From Elymus sibiricus (Eukaryota > Streptophyta > Magnoliopsida > Poales > Poaceae), in the NCBI GenBank assembly GCA_039707655.1, contig CM077676.1, positions 189,592,936 through 189,656,935 of the forward strand: a stretch of 64,000 nucleotides of DNA. Reading direction: 5' to 3'. The first letter of the stretch is position 1. Each line of letters begins with the position of its first letter. This document shows, piece after piece, positions 1 through 11,076 of the stretch. The notes under the pieces were generated by a model, which searched no databases, had not been told where the DNA came from, and saw only the letters and a program-made list of their open reading frames with translations. Position numbers and translations under genes: made by a program.

Positions 1-38
1 CGTCGTCGCTACCGCGACGACGTCCGCCTCGACTCGCA

Positions 39-58
39 TAACCCTAAGTTAGACAGGG
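39..58 (+). repeat. Representative telomere-like TAACCCTAAG motif and CCCT/AGGG dyad
   Basis: TAACCCTAAG (39-48) contains one CCCTAA telomere hexamer per monomer. It is followed by TTAGACAGGG, so CTAA faces TTAG around one G, and CCCT (42-45) faces AGGG (55-58). The motif is single and not tandem within the monomer, so this is not a telomere or a degenerate telomere array. Common variants are CCCAAAG, CCCTAGGATAAAC and CCCTAAATTAG. Confidence 0.6.
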
Positions 59-67
59 TGGCGGTGG
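56..67 (+). repeat. Representative two-tetrad G-quadruplex motif, variant-dependent
   Basis: GGGTGGCGGTGG has four GG runs separated by single bases, a minimal two-layer G-quadruplex motif on the + strand. Monomers with GCAGTGG or GCGGTGTTG lose one run, and the GTGGTGGTGG type next to the 86-bp markers retains it. Folding has not been shown. Confidence 0.5.
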
Positions 68-68
68 T

Positions 69-76
69 GTCACGTG
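69..76 (+). promoter_or_regulatory. Representative GTCACGTG palindrome-core site, once per monomer
   Basis: GTCACGTG contains the CACGTG palindrome and fits the RTCACRTG consensus of yeast CDEI/Cbf1 sites as well as plant G-boxes and animal E-boxes bound by bHLH proteins. It occurs in nearly every monomer. Exceptions include the recurrent CACCTGC type, GCCACGTG at the 86-bp markers (which keeps CACGTG), CACATGC near 12,697, CACTTGC near 61,003 and TTACGTG near 48,044 and 52,444. Binding by any protein is inference. Confidence 0.5.
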
Positions 77-84
77 CTCGTCTC

Positions 85-118
85 GGCGTCCGTCGTCGCT
101 ACCGCGACGACGTCCGCC
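85..118 (+). repeat. Representative monomer hairpin (dyad symmetry), present in most 90-bp monomers
   Basis: The arms CGTCGTCGC (91-99) and GCGACGACG (104-112) are perfect reverse complements around a TACC loop (100-103). Outside them GGCG (85-88) pairs with CGCC (115-118) across a two-base internal mismatch (TC/TC), giving a possible 34-nt structure. The same geometry recurs in most monomers. It is weakened in variant monomers (CATCGC, CACTACC, CAAAGACG) and missing from 66-bp monomers. Confidence 0.85.
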
Positions 119-714
119 TCGACTCGCGTAACCCTAAGTTAGACAGGGTGGCAGTGGTGTCACGTGCTCGTCTCGGCGTCCGTCGTCGCTACCGCGACGA
201 CGTCCGCCTCGACTCGCGTAACCCTAAGTTAGACAGGGTGGCAGTGGTGTCACGTGCTCGTCTCGGCGTCCGTCGTCGCTACCGCGACGACGTCCGCCTT
301 GACTCGCGTAACCCTAAGATAGACAGGGTGGCGGTGTTGTCACGTGCTCGTCTCGGCGTCCGTCGTCGCTACCGCGACGACGTCCGCCTCGACTCGCTTA
401 ACCCTAAGTTAGACAGGGTGGCGGTGGTGTCACGTGCTCGTCTCGGCGTCCGTCGTCGCTACCGCGACGACGTCCACCTCGACTCATGTAACCCTAAGAT
501 AGACAGGGTGGCGGTGTTGTCACGTGCTCGTCTCGGCGTCCGTCGTCGCTACCGCAAAGACGTCCGCCTCGACTCGCGTAACGCAAAGATATACAGGGTG
601 GCGGTGGTGTCACGTGCTCCTCTCGGCGTCCGTCGTCGCTACCGCGAAGACGTCTTCCTCGACTCGCGTAACCCTAAGTTAGACAGGGTGGCAGTGGTGT
701 CACGTGCTCGTCTC

Positions 715-2310
715 GACGTCCGCCTCAACTCCCGTAACCCTAAGTTAGACAGGGTGGCGGTGGTGTCACGTGCTCGTGTCGGCGTCCGTCGTCGCTACCG
801 CGACGACGTCCGCCTCGACTCGCTTAACCCTAAGTTAGACAGGGTGGCGGTGGTGTCACGTGGTCGTCTGGGCGTCTGTCATCGCTACCGCGACGACGTC
901 CGCCTCGACTCGCGTAACCCTAAGTTAGACAGGGTGGCAGTGGTGTCACGTGCTCGTCTCGGCGTCCGTCGTCGCTACCGCGATGACGTCCGCCTCGACT
1001 CGCGTAACCCTAAGTTAGCCAGGGTGGCAGTGTTGTCACGTGCTCGTCTCGGCGTCCGTCGTCGCTACCGCGACGACGTCCGCCTCGACTCGCGTAACCC
1101 AAAGTTAGACAGGGTGGCAGTGGTGTCACCTGCTCGTCTCGGCGTCCGTCGTCACTACCGCGACGATGACTGCCTCGACTCGCGTAACCCTAAGATAGAC
1201 AGGGTGGCGGTGGTGTCACGTGCTCGTCTCGGCGTCCGTCGTCGCTACCGCGACGACGTCCGCCTCTTCTCGCGTAACCCTAAGATAGCCAGGGTGGCAG
1301 TGGTGTCACGTGCTCGTCTAGGCGTCTGTCGTCGCTACCGCGACGACGTCCGCCTCGACTCGCGTAACCCTAGGATAAACAGGCTGGCGGTGGTGTCACG
1401 TGCTCGTCTCGGCGTCCGTCGTCGCTACCGCGACGACGTCCGCCTCGACTCGTGTAACCCTAAGATAGCCAGGGTGGCAGTGGTGTCACGTGCTCGTCTA
1501 GGCGTCTGTCATCGCTACCGCGACGACGTCCGCCTCGACTCGCGTAACCCTAGGATAAACAGGGTGGCGGTGGTGTCACGTGCTCGTCTCGGCGTCCGTC
1601 GTCGCTACCGCGACGACGTCCGCCTCGACTCGCATAACCCTAAGTTAGACAGGGTGGCGTTGGTGTCACGTGCTCGTCTCGGCGTCCGTCGTCGCTACCG
1701 CGACGACGTCCGCCTCGACTCGCGTAACCCTAAGTTAGACAGGGTGGCAGTGGTGTCACGTGCTCGTCTCGGCGTCCGTCGTCGCTACCGCGACGACGTC
1801 CGCCTCGACTCGCGTAACCCTAAGTTAGACAGGGTGGCAGTGGTGTCACGTGCTCGTCTCGGCGTCCGTCGTCGCTACCGCGACGACGTCCGCCTTGACT
1901 CGCGTAACCCTAAGATAGACAGGGTGGCGGTGTTGTCACGTGCTCGTCTCGGCGTCCGTCGTCGCTACCGCGACGACGTCCGCCTCGACTCGCTTAACCC
2001 TAAGTTAGACAGGGTGGCGGTGGTGTCACGTGCTCGTCTCGGCGTCCGTCGTCGCTACCGCGACGACGTCCACCTCGACTCATGTAACCCTAAGATAGAC
2101 AGGGTGGCGGTGTTGTCACGTGCTCGTCTCGGCGTCCGTCGTCGCTACCGCAAAGACGTCCGCCTCGACTCGCGTAACGCAAAGATATACAGGGTGGCGG
2201 TGGTGTCACGTGCTCCTCTCGGCGTCCGTCGTCGCTACCGCGAAGACGTCTTCCTCGACTCGCGTAACCCTAAGTTAGACAGGGTGGCAGTGGTGTCACG
2301 TGCTCGTCTC
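715..2310 (+). repeat. HOR unit, 1,596 bp (17 x 90 + 66)
   Basis: This stretch runs from one 66-bp monomer junction (GACGTCCGCCTCAACTCCCG at 715) to the next at 2311. The CAAAG-variant monomer shows the same spacing (555 to 2151). The order of variant monomers (CACCTGC, GATGACTGCC/GATGACCGCC, CTAGGCGTCTGTC, AGGATAAAC, CTTGACTCG, CGCTTAACC, CATGTAACC, CAAAGACG, GAAGACGTCTTCC) repeats in the next unit with only scattered single-base changes, for example GATGACTGCC at 1165-1174 and CTCTTCTCG near 1264. The 1,596-bp period recurs in domain D and is probably the oldest HOR length here. Confidence 0.88.
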
Positions 2311-4536
2311 GACGTCCGCCTCAACTCCCGTAACCCTAAGTTAGACAGGGTGGCGGTGGTGTCACGTGCTCGTGTCGGCGTCCGTCGTCGCTACCGCGAC
2401 GACGTCCGCCTCGACTCGCTTAACCCTAAGTTAGACAGGGTGGCGGTGGTGTCACGTGGTCGTCTGGGCGTCTGTCATCGCTACCGCGACGACGTCCGCC
2501 TCGACTCGCGTAACCCTAAGTTAGACAGGGTGGCAGTGGTGTCACGTGCTCGTCTCGGCGTCCGTCGTCGCTACCGCGATGACGTCCGCCTCGACTCGCG
2601 TAACCCTAAGTTAGCCAGGGTGGCAGTGTTGTCACGTGCTCGTCTCGGCGTCCGTCGTCGCTACCGCGACGACGTCCGCCTCGACTCGCGTAACCCAAAG
2701 TTAGACAGGGTGGCAGTGGTGTCACCTGCTCGTCTCGGCGTCCGTCGTCACTACCGCGACGATGACCGCCTCGACTCGCGTAACCCTAAGATAGACAGGG
2801 TGGCGGTGGTGTCACGTGCTCGTCTCGGCGTCCGTCGTCGCTACCGCGACGACGTCCGCCTCGACTCGCGTAACCCTAAGATAGCCAGGGTGGCAGTGGT
2901 GTCACGTGCTCGTCTAGGCGTCTGTCGTCGCTACCGCGACGATGTCCGCCTCGACTCGCGTAACCCTAGGATAAACAGGGTGGCGGTGGTGTCACGTGCT
3001 CGTCTCGGCGTCTGTCGTCGCTACCGCGACGACGTCCCCCTCGACTCGCGTAACCCTAAGATAGCCAGGGTGGCAGTGGTGTCACGTGCTCGTCTAGGCG
3101 TCTGTCATCGCTACCGCGACGACGTCCGCCTCGACTCGCGTAACCCTAGGATAAACAGGGTGGCGGTGGTGTCACGTGCTCGTCTCGGCGTCCGTCGTCG
3201 CTACCGCGACGACGTCCGCCTCGACTCGCGTAACCCTAAGTTAGACAGGGTGGCAGTGGTGTCACGTGCTCGTCTCGGCGTCCGTCGTCGCTACCGCGAT
3301 GACGTCCGCCTCGACTCGCGCAACCCTAAGTTAGCCAGGGTGGCAGTGTTGTCACGTGCTCGTCTCGGCGTCCGTCGTCGCTACCGCGACGACGTCCGCC
3401 TCGACTCGCGTAACCCTAAGATAGACAGGGTGGCGGTGGTGTCACGTGCTCGTCTCGGCGTCCGTCGTCGCTACCGCGACGACGTCCGCCTCGACTCGCG
3501 TAACCCTAAGATAGCCAGGGTGGCAGTGGTGTCACGTGCTCGTCTAGGCGTCTGTCGTCGCTACCGCGACGACGTCCGCCTCGACTCGCATAACCCTAGG
3601 ATAAACAGGCTGGCGGTGGTGTCACGTGCTCGTCTCGGCGTCTGTCGTCGCTACCGCGACGACGTCCGCCTCGACTCGCGTAACCCTAAGATAGCCAGGG
3701 TGGCAGTGGTGTCACGTGCTCGTCTAGGCGTCTGTCATCGCTACCGCGACGACGTCCGCCTCGACTCGCGTAACCCTAGGATAAACAGGGTGGCGGTGGT
3801 GTCACGTGCTCGTCTCGGCGTCCGTCGTCGCTACCGTGACGACGTCCGCCTCGACTCGCATAACCCTAAGTTAGACAGGGTGGCGGTGGTGTCACGTGCT
3901 CGTCTCGGCGTCCGTCGTCGCTACCGCGACGACGTCCGCCTCGACTCGCGTAACCCTAAGTTAGACAGGGTGGCAGTGGTGTCACGTGCTCGTCTCGGCG
4001 TCCGTCGTCGCTACCGCGACGACGTCCGCCTCGACTCGCGTAACCCTAAGTTAGACAGGGTGGCAGTGGTGTCACGTGCTCGTCTCGGCGTCCGTCGTCG
4101 CTACCGCGACGACGTCCGCCTTGACTCGCGTAACCCTAAGATAGACAGGGTGGCAGTGTTGTCACGTGCTCGTCTCGGCGTCCGTCGTCGCTACCGCGAC
4201 GACGTCCGCCTCGACTCGCTTAACCCTAAGTTAGACAGGGTGGCGGTGGTGTCACGTGCTCGTCTCGGCGTCCGTCGTCGCTACCGCGACGACGTCCACC
4301 TCGACTCATGTAACCCTAAGATAGACAGGGTGGCGGTGTTGTCACGTGCTCGTCTCGGCGTCCGTCGTCGCTACCGCAAAGACGTCCGCCTCGACTCGCG
4401 TAACGCAAAGATATACAGGGTGGCGGTGGTGTCACGTGCTCCTCTCGGCGTCCGTCGTCGCTACCGCGAAGACGTCTTCCTCGACTCGCGTAACCCTAAG
4501 TTAGACAGGGTGGCAGTGGTGTCACGTGCTCGTCTC
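2311..4536 (+). repeat. HOR unit, 2,226 bp (1,596 + seven 90-bp monomers)
   Basis: The interval between 66-bp junctions 2311 and 4537 equals the 1,596-bp HOR plus exactly 630 bp. The extra monomers repeat the order of variants GATGACGTCC, AAGATAGCC, CTAGGCGTCTGTC and AGGATAAAC a second time (about 3,240-3,800), so the unit looks like a 1,596-bp HOR expanded by in-register unequal exchange. Its private variants include GTCCCCCTCG near 3,034 and CGCAACCC near 3,319. Confidence 0.85.
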
Positions 4537-6852
4537 GACGTCCGCCTCAACTCCCGTAACCCTAAGTTAGACAGGGTGGCGGTGGTGTCACGTGCTCGTG
4601 TCGGCGTCCGTCGTCGCTACCGCGACGACGTCCGCCTCGACTCGCTTAACCCTAAGTTAGACAGGGTGGCGGTGGTGTCACGTGGTCGTCTGGGCGTCTG
4701 TCATCGCTACCGCGACGACGTCCGCCTCGACTCGCGTAACCCTAAGTTAGACAGGGTGGCAGTGGTGTCACGTGCTCGTCTCGGCGTCCGTCGTCGCTAC
4801 CGCGATGACGTCCGCCTCGACTCGCGTAACCCTAAGTTAGCCAGGGTGGCAGTGTTGTCACGTGCTCGTCTCGGCGTCCGTCGTCGCTACCGCGACGACG
4901 TCCGCCTCGACTCGCGTAACCCAAAGTTAGACAGGGTGGCAGTGGTGTCACCTGCTCGTCTCGGCGTCCGTCGTCACTACCGCGACGATGACCGCCTCGA
5001 CTCGCGTAACCCTAAGATAGACAGGGTGGCGGTGGTGTCACGTGCTCGTCTCGGCGTCCGTCGTCGCTACCGCGACGACGTCCGCCTCGACTCGCGTAAC
5101 CCTAAGATAGCCAGGGTGGCAGTGGTGTCACGTGCTCGTCTAGGCGTCTGTCGTCGCTACCGCGACGATGTCCGCCTCGACTCGCGTAACCCTAGGATAA
5201 ACAGGGTGGCGGTGGTGTCACGTGCTCGTCTCGGCGTCTGTCGTCGCTACCGCGACGACGTCCCCCTCGACTCGCGTAACCCTAAGATAGCCAGGGTGGC
5301 AGTGGTGTCACGTGCTCGTCTAGGCGTCTGTCATCGCTACCGCGACGACGTCCGCCTCGACTCGCGTAACCCTAGGATAAACAGGGTGGCGGTGGTGTCA
5401 CGTGCTCGTCTCGGCGTCCGTCGTCGCTACCGCGACGACGTCCGCCTCGACTCGCGTAACCCTAAGTTAGACAGGGTGGCAGTGGTGTCACGTGCTCGTC
5501 TCGGCGTCCGTCGTCGCTACCGCGATGACGTCCGCCTCGACTCGCGCAACCCTAAGTTAGCCAGGGTGGCAGTGTTGTCACGTGCTCGTCTCGGCGTCCG
5601 TCGTCGCTACCGCGACGACGTCCGCCTCGACTCGCATAACCCAAAGTTAGACAGGGTGGCAGTGGTGTCACCTGCTCGTCTCGGCGTCCGTCGTCACTAC
5701 CGCGACGATGACCGCCTCGACTCGCGTAACCCTAAGATAGACAGGGTGGCGGTGGTGTCACGTGCTCGTCTCGGCGTCCGTCGTCGCTACCGCGACGACG
5801 TCCGCCTCGACTCGCGTAACCCTAAGATAGCCAGGGTGGCAGTGGTGTCACGTGCTCGTCTAGGCGTCTGTCGTCGCTACCGCGACGACGTCCGCCTCGA
5901 CTCGCATAACCCTAGGATAAACAGGCTGGCGGTGGTGTCACGTGCTCGTCTCGGCGTCCGTCGTCGCTACCGCGACGACGTCCGCCTCGACTCGCGTAAC
6001 CCTAAGATAGCCAGGGTGGCAGTGGTGTCACGTGCTCGTCTAGGTGTCTGTCATCGCTACCGCGACGACGTCCGCCTCGACTCGCGTAACCCTAGGATAA
6101 ACAGGGTGGCGGTGGTGTCACGTGCTCGTCTCGGCGTCCGTCGTCGCTACCGCGACGACGTCCGCCTCGACTCGCATAACCCTAAGTTAGACAGGGTGGC
6201 GGTGGTGTCACGTGCTCGTCTCGGCGTCCGTCGTCGCTACCGCGACGACGTCCGCCTCGACTCGCGTAACCCTAAGTTAGACAGGGTGGCAGTGGTGTCA
6301 CGTGCTCGTCTCGGCGTCCGTCGTCGCTACCGCGACGACGTCCGCCTCGACTCGCGTAACCCTAAGTTAGACAGGGTGGCAGTGGTGTCACGTGCTCGTC
6401 TCGGCGTCCGTCGTCGCTACCGCGACGACGTCCGCCTTGACTCGCGTAACCCTAAGATAGACAGGGTGGCGGTGTTGTCACGTGCTCGTCTCGGCGTCCG
6501 TCGTCGCTACCGCGACGACGTCCGCCTCGACTCGCTTAACCCTAAGTTAGACAGGGTGGCGGTGGTGTCACGTGCTCGTCTCGGCGTCCGTCGTCGCTAC
6601 CGCGACGACGTCCACATCGACTCGTGTAACCCTAAGATAGACAGGGTGGCGGTGTTGTCACGTGCTCGTCTCGGCGTCCGTCGTCGCTACCACAAAGACG
6701 TCCGCCTCGACTCGCGTAACGCAAAGATATACAGGGTGGCGGTGGTGTCACGTGCTCGTCTCGGCGTCCGTCGTCGCTACCGCGAAGACGTCTTCCTCGA
6801 CTCGCGTAACCCTAAGTTAGACAGGGTGGCAGTGGTGTCACGTGCTCGTCTC
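4537..6852 (+). repeat. HOR unit, 2,316 bp (1,596 + eight 90-bp monomers)
   Basis: The unit has the same layout as the one at 2,311-4,536 but is one monomer longer. The additional monomer is a second CACCTGC/GATGACC type around 5,660-5,750, which the preceding unit lacks. It ends with the first appearance of the CCACAAAG variant (6,691), which reappears at 8,803, exactly 2,112 bp later. Confidence 0.85.
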
Positions 6853-8964
6853 GACGTCCGCCTCAACTCCCGTAACCCTAAGTTAGACAGGGTGGCGGTG
6901 GTGTCACGTGCTCGTGTCGGCGTCCGTCGTCGCTACCGCGATGACGTCCGCCTCGACTCGCGTAACCCTAAGTTAGCCAGGGTGGCAGTGGTGTCACGTG
7001 CTCGTCTCGGCGTCCGTCGTCGCTACCGCGACGACGTCCGCCTTGACTCGCGTAACCCTAAGATAGACAGGGTGGCGGTGTTGTCACGTGCTCGTCTCGG
7101 CGTCCGTCGTCGCTACCGCGACGACGTCCGCCTCGACTCGCTTAACCCTAAGTTAGACAGGGTGGCGGTGGTGTCACGTGCTCGTCTCGGCGTCCGTCGT
7201 CGCTACCGCGACGACGTCCACCTCGACTCATGTAACCCTAAGATAGACAGGGTGGCGGTGTTGTCACGTGCTCGTCTCGGCGTCCGTCGTCGCTACCGCA
7301 AAGACGTCCGCCTCGACTCGCGTAACGCAAAGATATACAGGGTGGCGGTGGTGTCACGTGCTCCTCTCGGCGTCCGTCGTCGCTACCGCGAAGACGTCTT
7401 CCTCGACTCGCGTAACCCTAAGTTAGACAGGGTGGCAGTGGTGTCACGTGCTCGTCTCGACGTCCGCCTCAACTCCCGTAACCCTAAGTTAGACAGGGTG
7501 GCGGTGGTGTCACGTGCTCGTGTCGGCGTCCGTCGTCGCTACCGCGACGACGTCCGCCTCGACTCGCTTAACCCTAAGTTAGACAGGGTGGCGGTGGTGT
7601 CACGTGGTCGTCTGGGCGTCTGTCATCGCTACCGCGACGACGTCCGCCTCGACTCGCGTAACCCTAAGTTAGACAGGGTGGCAGTGGTGTCACGTGCTCG
7701 TCTCGGCGTCCGTCGTCGCTACCGCGATGACGTCCGCCTCGACTCGCGTAACCCTAAGTTAGCCAGGGTGGCAGTGTTGTCACGTGCTCGTCTCGGCGTC
7801 CGTCGTCGCTACCGCGACGACGTCCGCCTCGACTCGCGTAACCCAAAGTTAGACAGGGTGGCAGTGGTGTCACCTGCTCGTCTCGGCGTCCGTCGTCACT
7901 ACCGCGACGATGACCGCCTCGACTCGCGTAACCCTAAGATAGACAGGGTGGCGGTGGTGTCACGTGCTCGTCTCGGCGTCCGTCATCGCTACCGCGACGA
8001 CGTCCGCCTCGACTCGCGTAACCCTAAGATAGCCAGGGTGGCAGTGGTGTCACGTGCTCGTCTAGGCGTCTGTCGTCGCTACCGCGACGACGTCCGCCTC
8101 GACTCGCGTAACCCTAGGATAAACAGGGTGGCGGTGGTGTCACGTGCTCGTCTCGGCCTCCGTCGTCGCTACCGCGACGACGTCCCCCTCGACTCGCGTA
8201 ACCCTAAGATAGCCAGGGTGGCAGTGGTGTCACGTGCTCGTCTAGGCGTCTGTCATCGCTACCGCGACGACGTCCGCCTCGACTCGCGTAACCCTAGGAT
8301 AAACAGGGTGGCGGTGGTGTCACGTGCTCGTCTCGGCGTCCGTCGTCGCTACCGCGACGACGTCCGCCTCGACTCGCGTAACCCTAAGTTAGACAGGGTG
8401 GCAGTGGTGTCACGTGATCGTCTCGGCGTCCGTCGTCGCTACCGCGACGACGTCCGCCTCGACTCGCGTAACCCTAAGTTAGACAGGGTGGCAGTGGTGT
8501 CACGTGCTCGTCTCGGCGTCCGTCGTCGCTACCGCGACGACGTCCGCCTGGACTCGCGTAACCCTAAGATAGACAGGGTGGCGGTGTTGTCACGTGCTCG
8601 TCTCGGCGTCCGTCGTCGCTACCGCGACGACGTCCGCCTCGACTCGCTTAACCCTAAGTTAGACAGGGTGGCGGTGGTGTCACGTGCTCGTCTCGGCGTC
8701 CGTCGTCGCTACCGCGACGACGTCCACCTCGACTCGTGTAACCCTAAGATAGACAGGGTGGCGGTGTTGTCACGTGCTCGTCTCGGCGTCCGTCGTCGCT
8801 ACCACAAAGACGTCCGCCTCGACTCGCGTAACGCAAAGATATACAGGGTGGCGGTGGTGTCACGTGCTCGTCTCGGCGTCCGTCGTCGCTACCGCGAAGA
8901 CGTCTTCCTCGACTCGCGTAACCCTAAGTTAGACAGGGTGGCAGTGGTGTCACGTGCTCGTCTC
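6853..8964 (+). repeat. Tandem 2,112-bp HOR, copy 1 (22 x 90 + 2 x 66)
   Basis: The 66-bp junctions at 6853, 7459, 8965 and 9571 alternate 606 and 1,506 bp, giving a 2,112-bp super-unit present at least twice in tandem. The rare change GTGATCG at 8416 and its twin at 10528 are exactly 2,112 bp apart, as are the two CCACAAAG variants. The 606-bp part carries CGAAGACGTCTTCC monomers with either CTCCTC or CTCGTC in front, which distinguishes the two halves. Confidence 0.88.
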
Positions 8965-11076
8965 GACGTCCGCCTCAACTCCCGTAACCCTAAGTTAGAC
9001 AGGGTGGCGGTGGTGTCACGTGCTCGTGTCGGCGTCCGTCGTCGCTACCGCGATGACGTCCGCCTCGACTCGCGTAACCCTAAGTTAGCCAGGGTGGCAG
9101 TGGTGTCACGTGCTCGTCTCGGCGTCCGTCGTCGCTACCGCGACGACGTCCGCCTTGACTCGCGTAACCCTAAGATAGACAGGGTGGCGGTGTTGTCACG
9201 TGCTCGTCTCGGCGTCCGTCGTCGCTACCGCGACGACGTCCGCCTCGACTCGCTTAACCCTAAGTTAGACAGGGTGGCGGTGGTGTCACGTGCTCGTCTC
9301 GGCGTCCGTCGTCGCTACCGCGACGACGTCCACCTCGACTCATGTAACCCTAAGATAGACAGGGTGGCGGTGTTGTCACGTGCTCGTCTCGGCGTCCGTC
9401 GTCGCTACCGCAAAGACGTCCGCCTCGACTCGCGTAACGCAAAGATATACAGGGTGGCGGTGGTGTCACGTGCTCCTCTCGGCGTCCGTCGTCGCTACCG
9501 CGAAGACGTCTTCCTCGACTCGCGTAACCCTAAGTTAGACAGGGTGGCAGTGGTGTCACGTGCTCGTCTCGACGTCCGCCTCAACTCCCGTAACCCTAAG
9601 TTAGACAGGGTGGCGGTGGTGTCACGTGCTCGTGTCGGCGTCCGTCGTCGCTACCGCGACGACGTCCGCCTCGACTCGCTTAACCCTAAGTTAGACAGGG
9701 TGGCGGTGGTGTCACGTGGTCGTCTGGGCGTCTGTCATCGCTACCGCGACGACGTCCGCCTCGACTCGCGTAACCCTAAGTTAGACAGGGTGGCAGTGGT
9801 GTCACGTGCTCGTCTCGGCGTCCGTCGTCGCTACCGCGATGACGTCCGCCTCGACTCGCGTAACCCTAAGTTAGCCAGGGTGGCAGTGTTGTCACGTGCT
9901 CGTCTCGGCGTCCGTCGTCGCTACCGCGACGACGTCCGCCTCGACTCGCGTAACCCAAAGTTAGACAGGGTGGCAGTGGTGTCACCTGCTCGTCTCGGCG
10001 TCCGTCGTCACTACCGCGACGATGACCGCCTCGACTCGCGTAACCCTAAGATAGACAGGGTGGCGGTGGTGTCACGTGCTCGTCTCGGCGTCCGTCATCG
10101 CTACCGCGACGACGTCCGCCTCGACTCGCGTAACCCTAAGATAGCCAGGGTGGCAGTGGTGTCACGTGCTCGTCTAGGCGTCTGTCGTCGCTACCGCGAC
10201 GACGTCCGCCTCGACTCGCGTAACCCTAGGATAAACAGGGTGGCGGTGGTGTCACGTGCTCGTCTCGGCGTCCGTCGTCGCTACCGCGACGACGTCCCCC
10301 TCGACTCGCGTAACCCTAAGATAGCCAGGGTGGCAGTGGTGTCACGTGCTCGTCTAGGCGTCTGTCATCGCTACCGCGACGACGTCCGCCTCGACTCGCG
10401 TAACCCTAGGATAAACAGGGTGGCGGTGGTGTCACGTGCTCGTCTCGGCGTCCGTCGTCGCTACCGCGACGACATCCGCCTCGACTCGCGTAACCCTAAG
10501 TTAGACAGGGTGGCAGTGGTGTCACGTGATCGTCTCGGCGTCCGTCGTCGCTACCGCGACGACGTCCGCCTCGACTCGCGTAACCCTAAGTTAGACAGGG
10601 TGGCAGTGGTGTCACGTGCTCGTCTCGGCGTCCGTCGTCGCTACCGCGACGACGTCCGCCTGGACTCGCGTAACCCTAAGATAGACAGGGTGGCGGTGTT
10701 GTCACGTGCTCGTCTCGGCGTCCGTCGTCGCTACCGCGACGACGTCCGCCTCGACTCGCTTAACCCTAAGTTAGACAGGGTGGCGGTGGTGTCACGTGCT
10801 CGTCTCGGCGTCCGTCGTCGCTACCGCGACGACGTCCGCCTCGACTCGCGTAACCCTAAGATAGACAGGGTGGCGGTGTTGTCACGTGCTCGTCTCGGCG
10901 TCCGTCATCGCTACCGCAAAGACGTCCGCCTCAACTCGCGTAACGCAAAGATATACAGGGTGGCGGTGGTGTCACGTGCTCGTCTCGGCATCCGTCGTCA
11001 CTACCGCGACGACGTTCGCCTCGACTCGCGTAACGCTAAGATAGATAGGGTGGCGGTGGTGTCACGTGCTCATCTC
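8965..11076 (+). repeat. Tandem 2,112-bp HOR, copy 2
   Basis: This stretch repeats the preceding 2,112 bp in register, including GTCATCGC in the AAGATAGCC monomer (7,984 and 10,096), GTCCCCCTCG and the GTGATCG variant. It differs at single bases such as GACATCCGCC near 10,473 and GGCCTCCG (8,155), which reads GGCGTCCG here. Similarity fades at about 10,830, where GTCCACCTCGACTCGTG is replaced by the consensus and the domain B-like CATCGC/CAAAG/CTCAACTCGCG monomer begins, so the right edge is arithmetic, not a sharp sequence edge. Confidence 0.75.

Noticed and set aside
69..76. Yeast-type point centromere suggested by the CDEI-like GTCACGTG
   Set aside because: No A/T-rich CDEII or CDEIII-like element is present, and the site is repeated hundreds of times.
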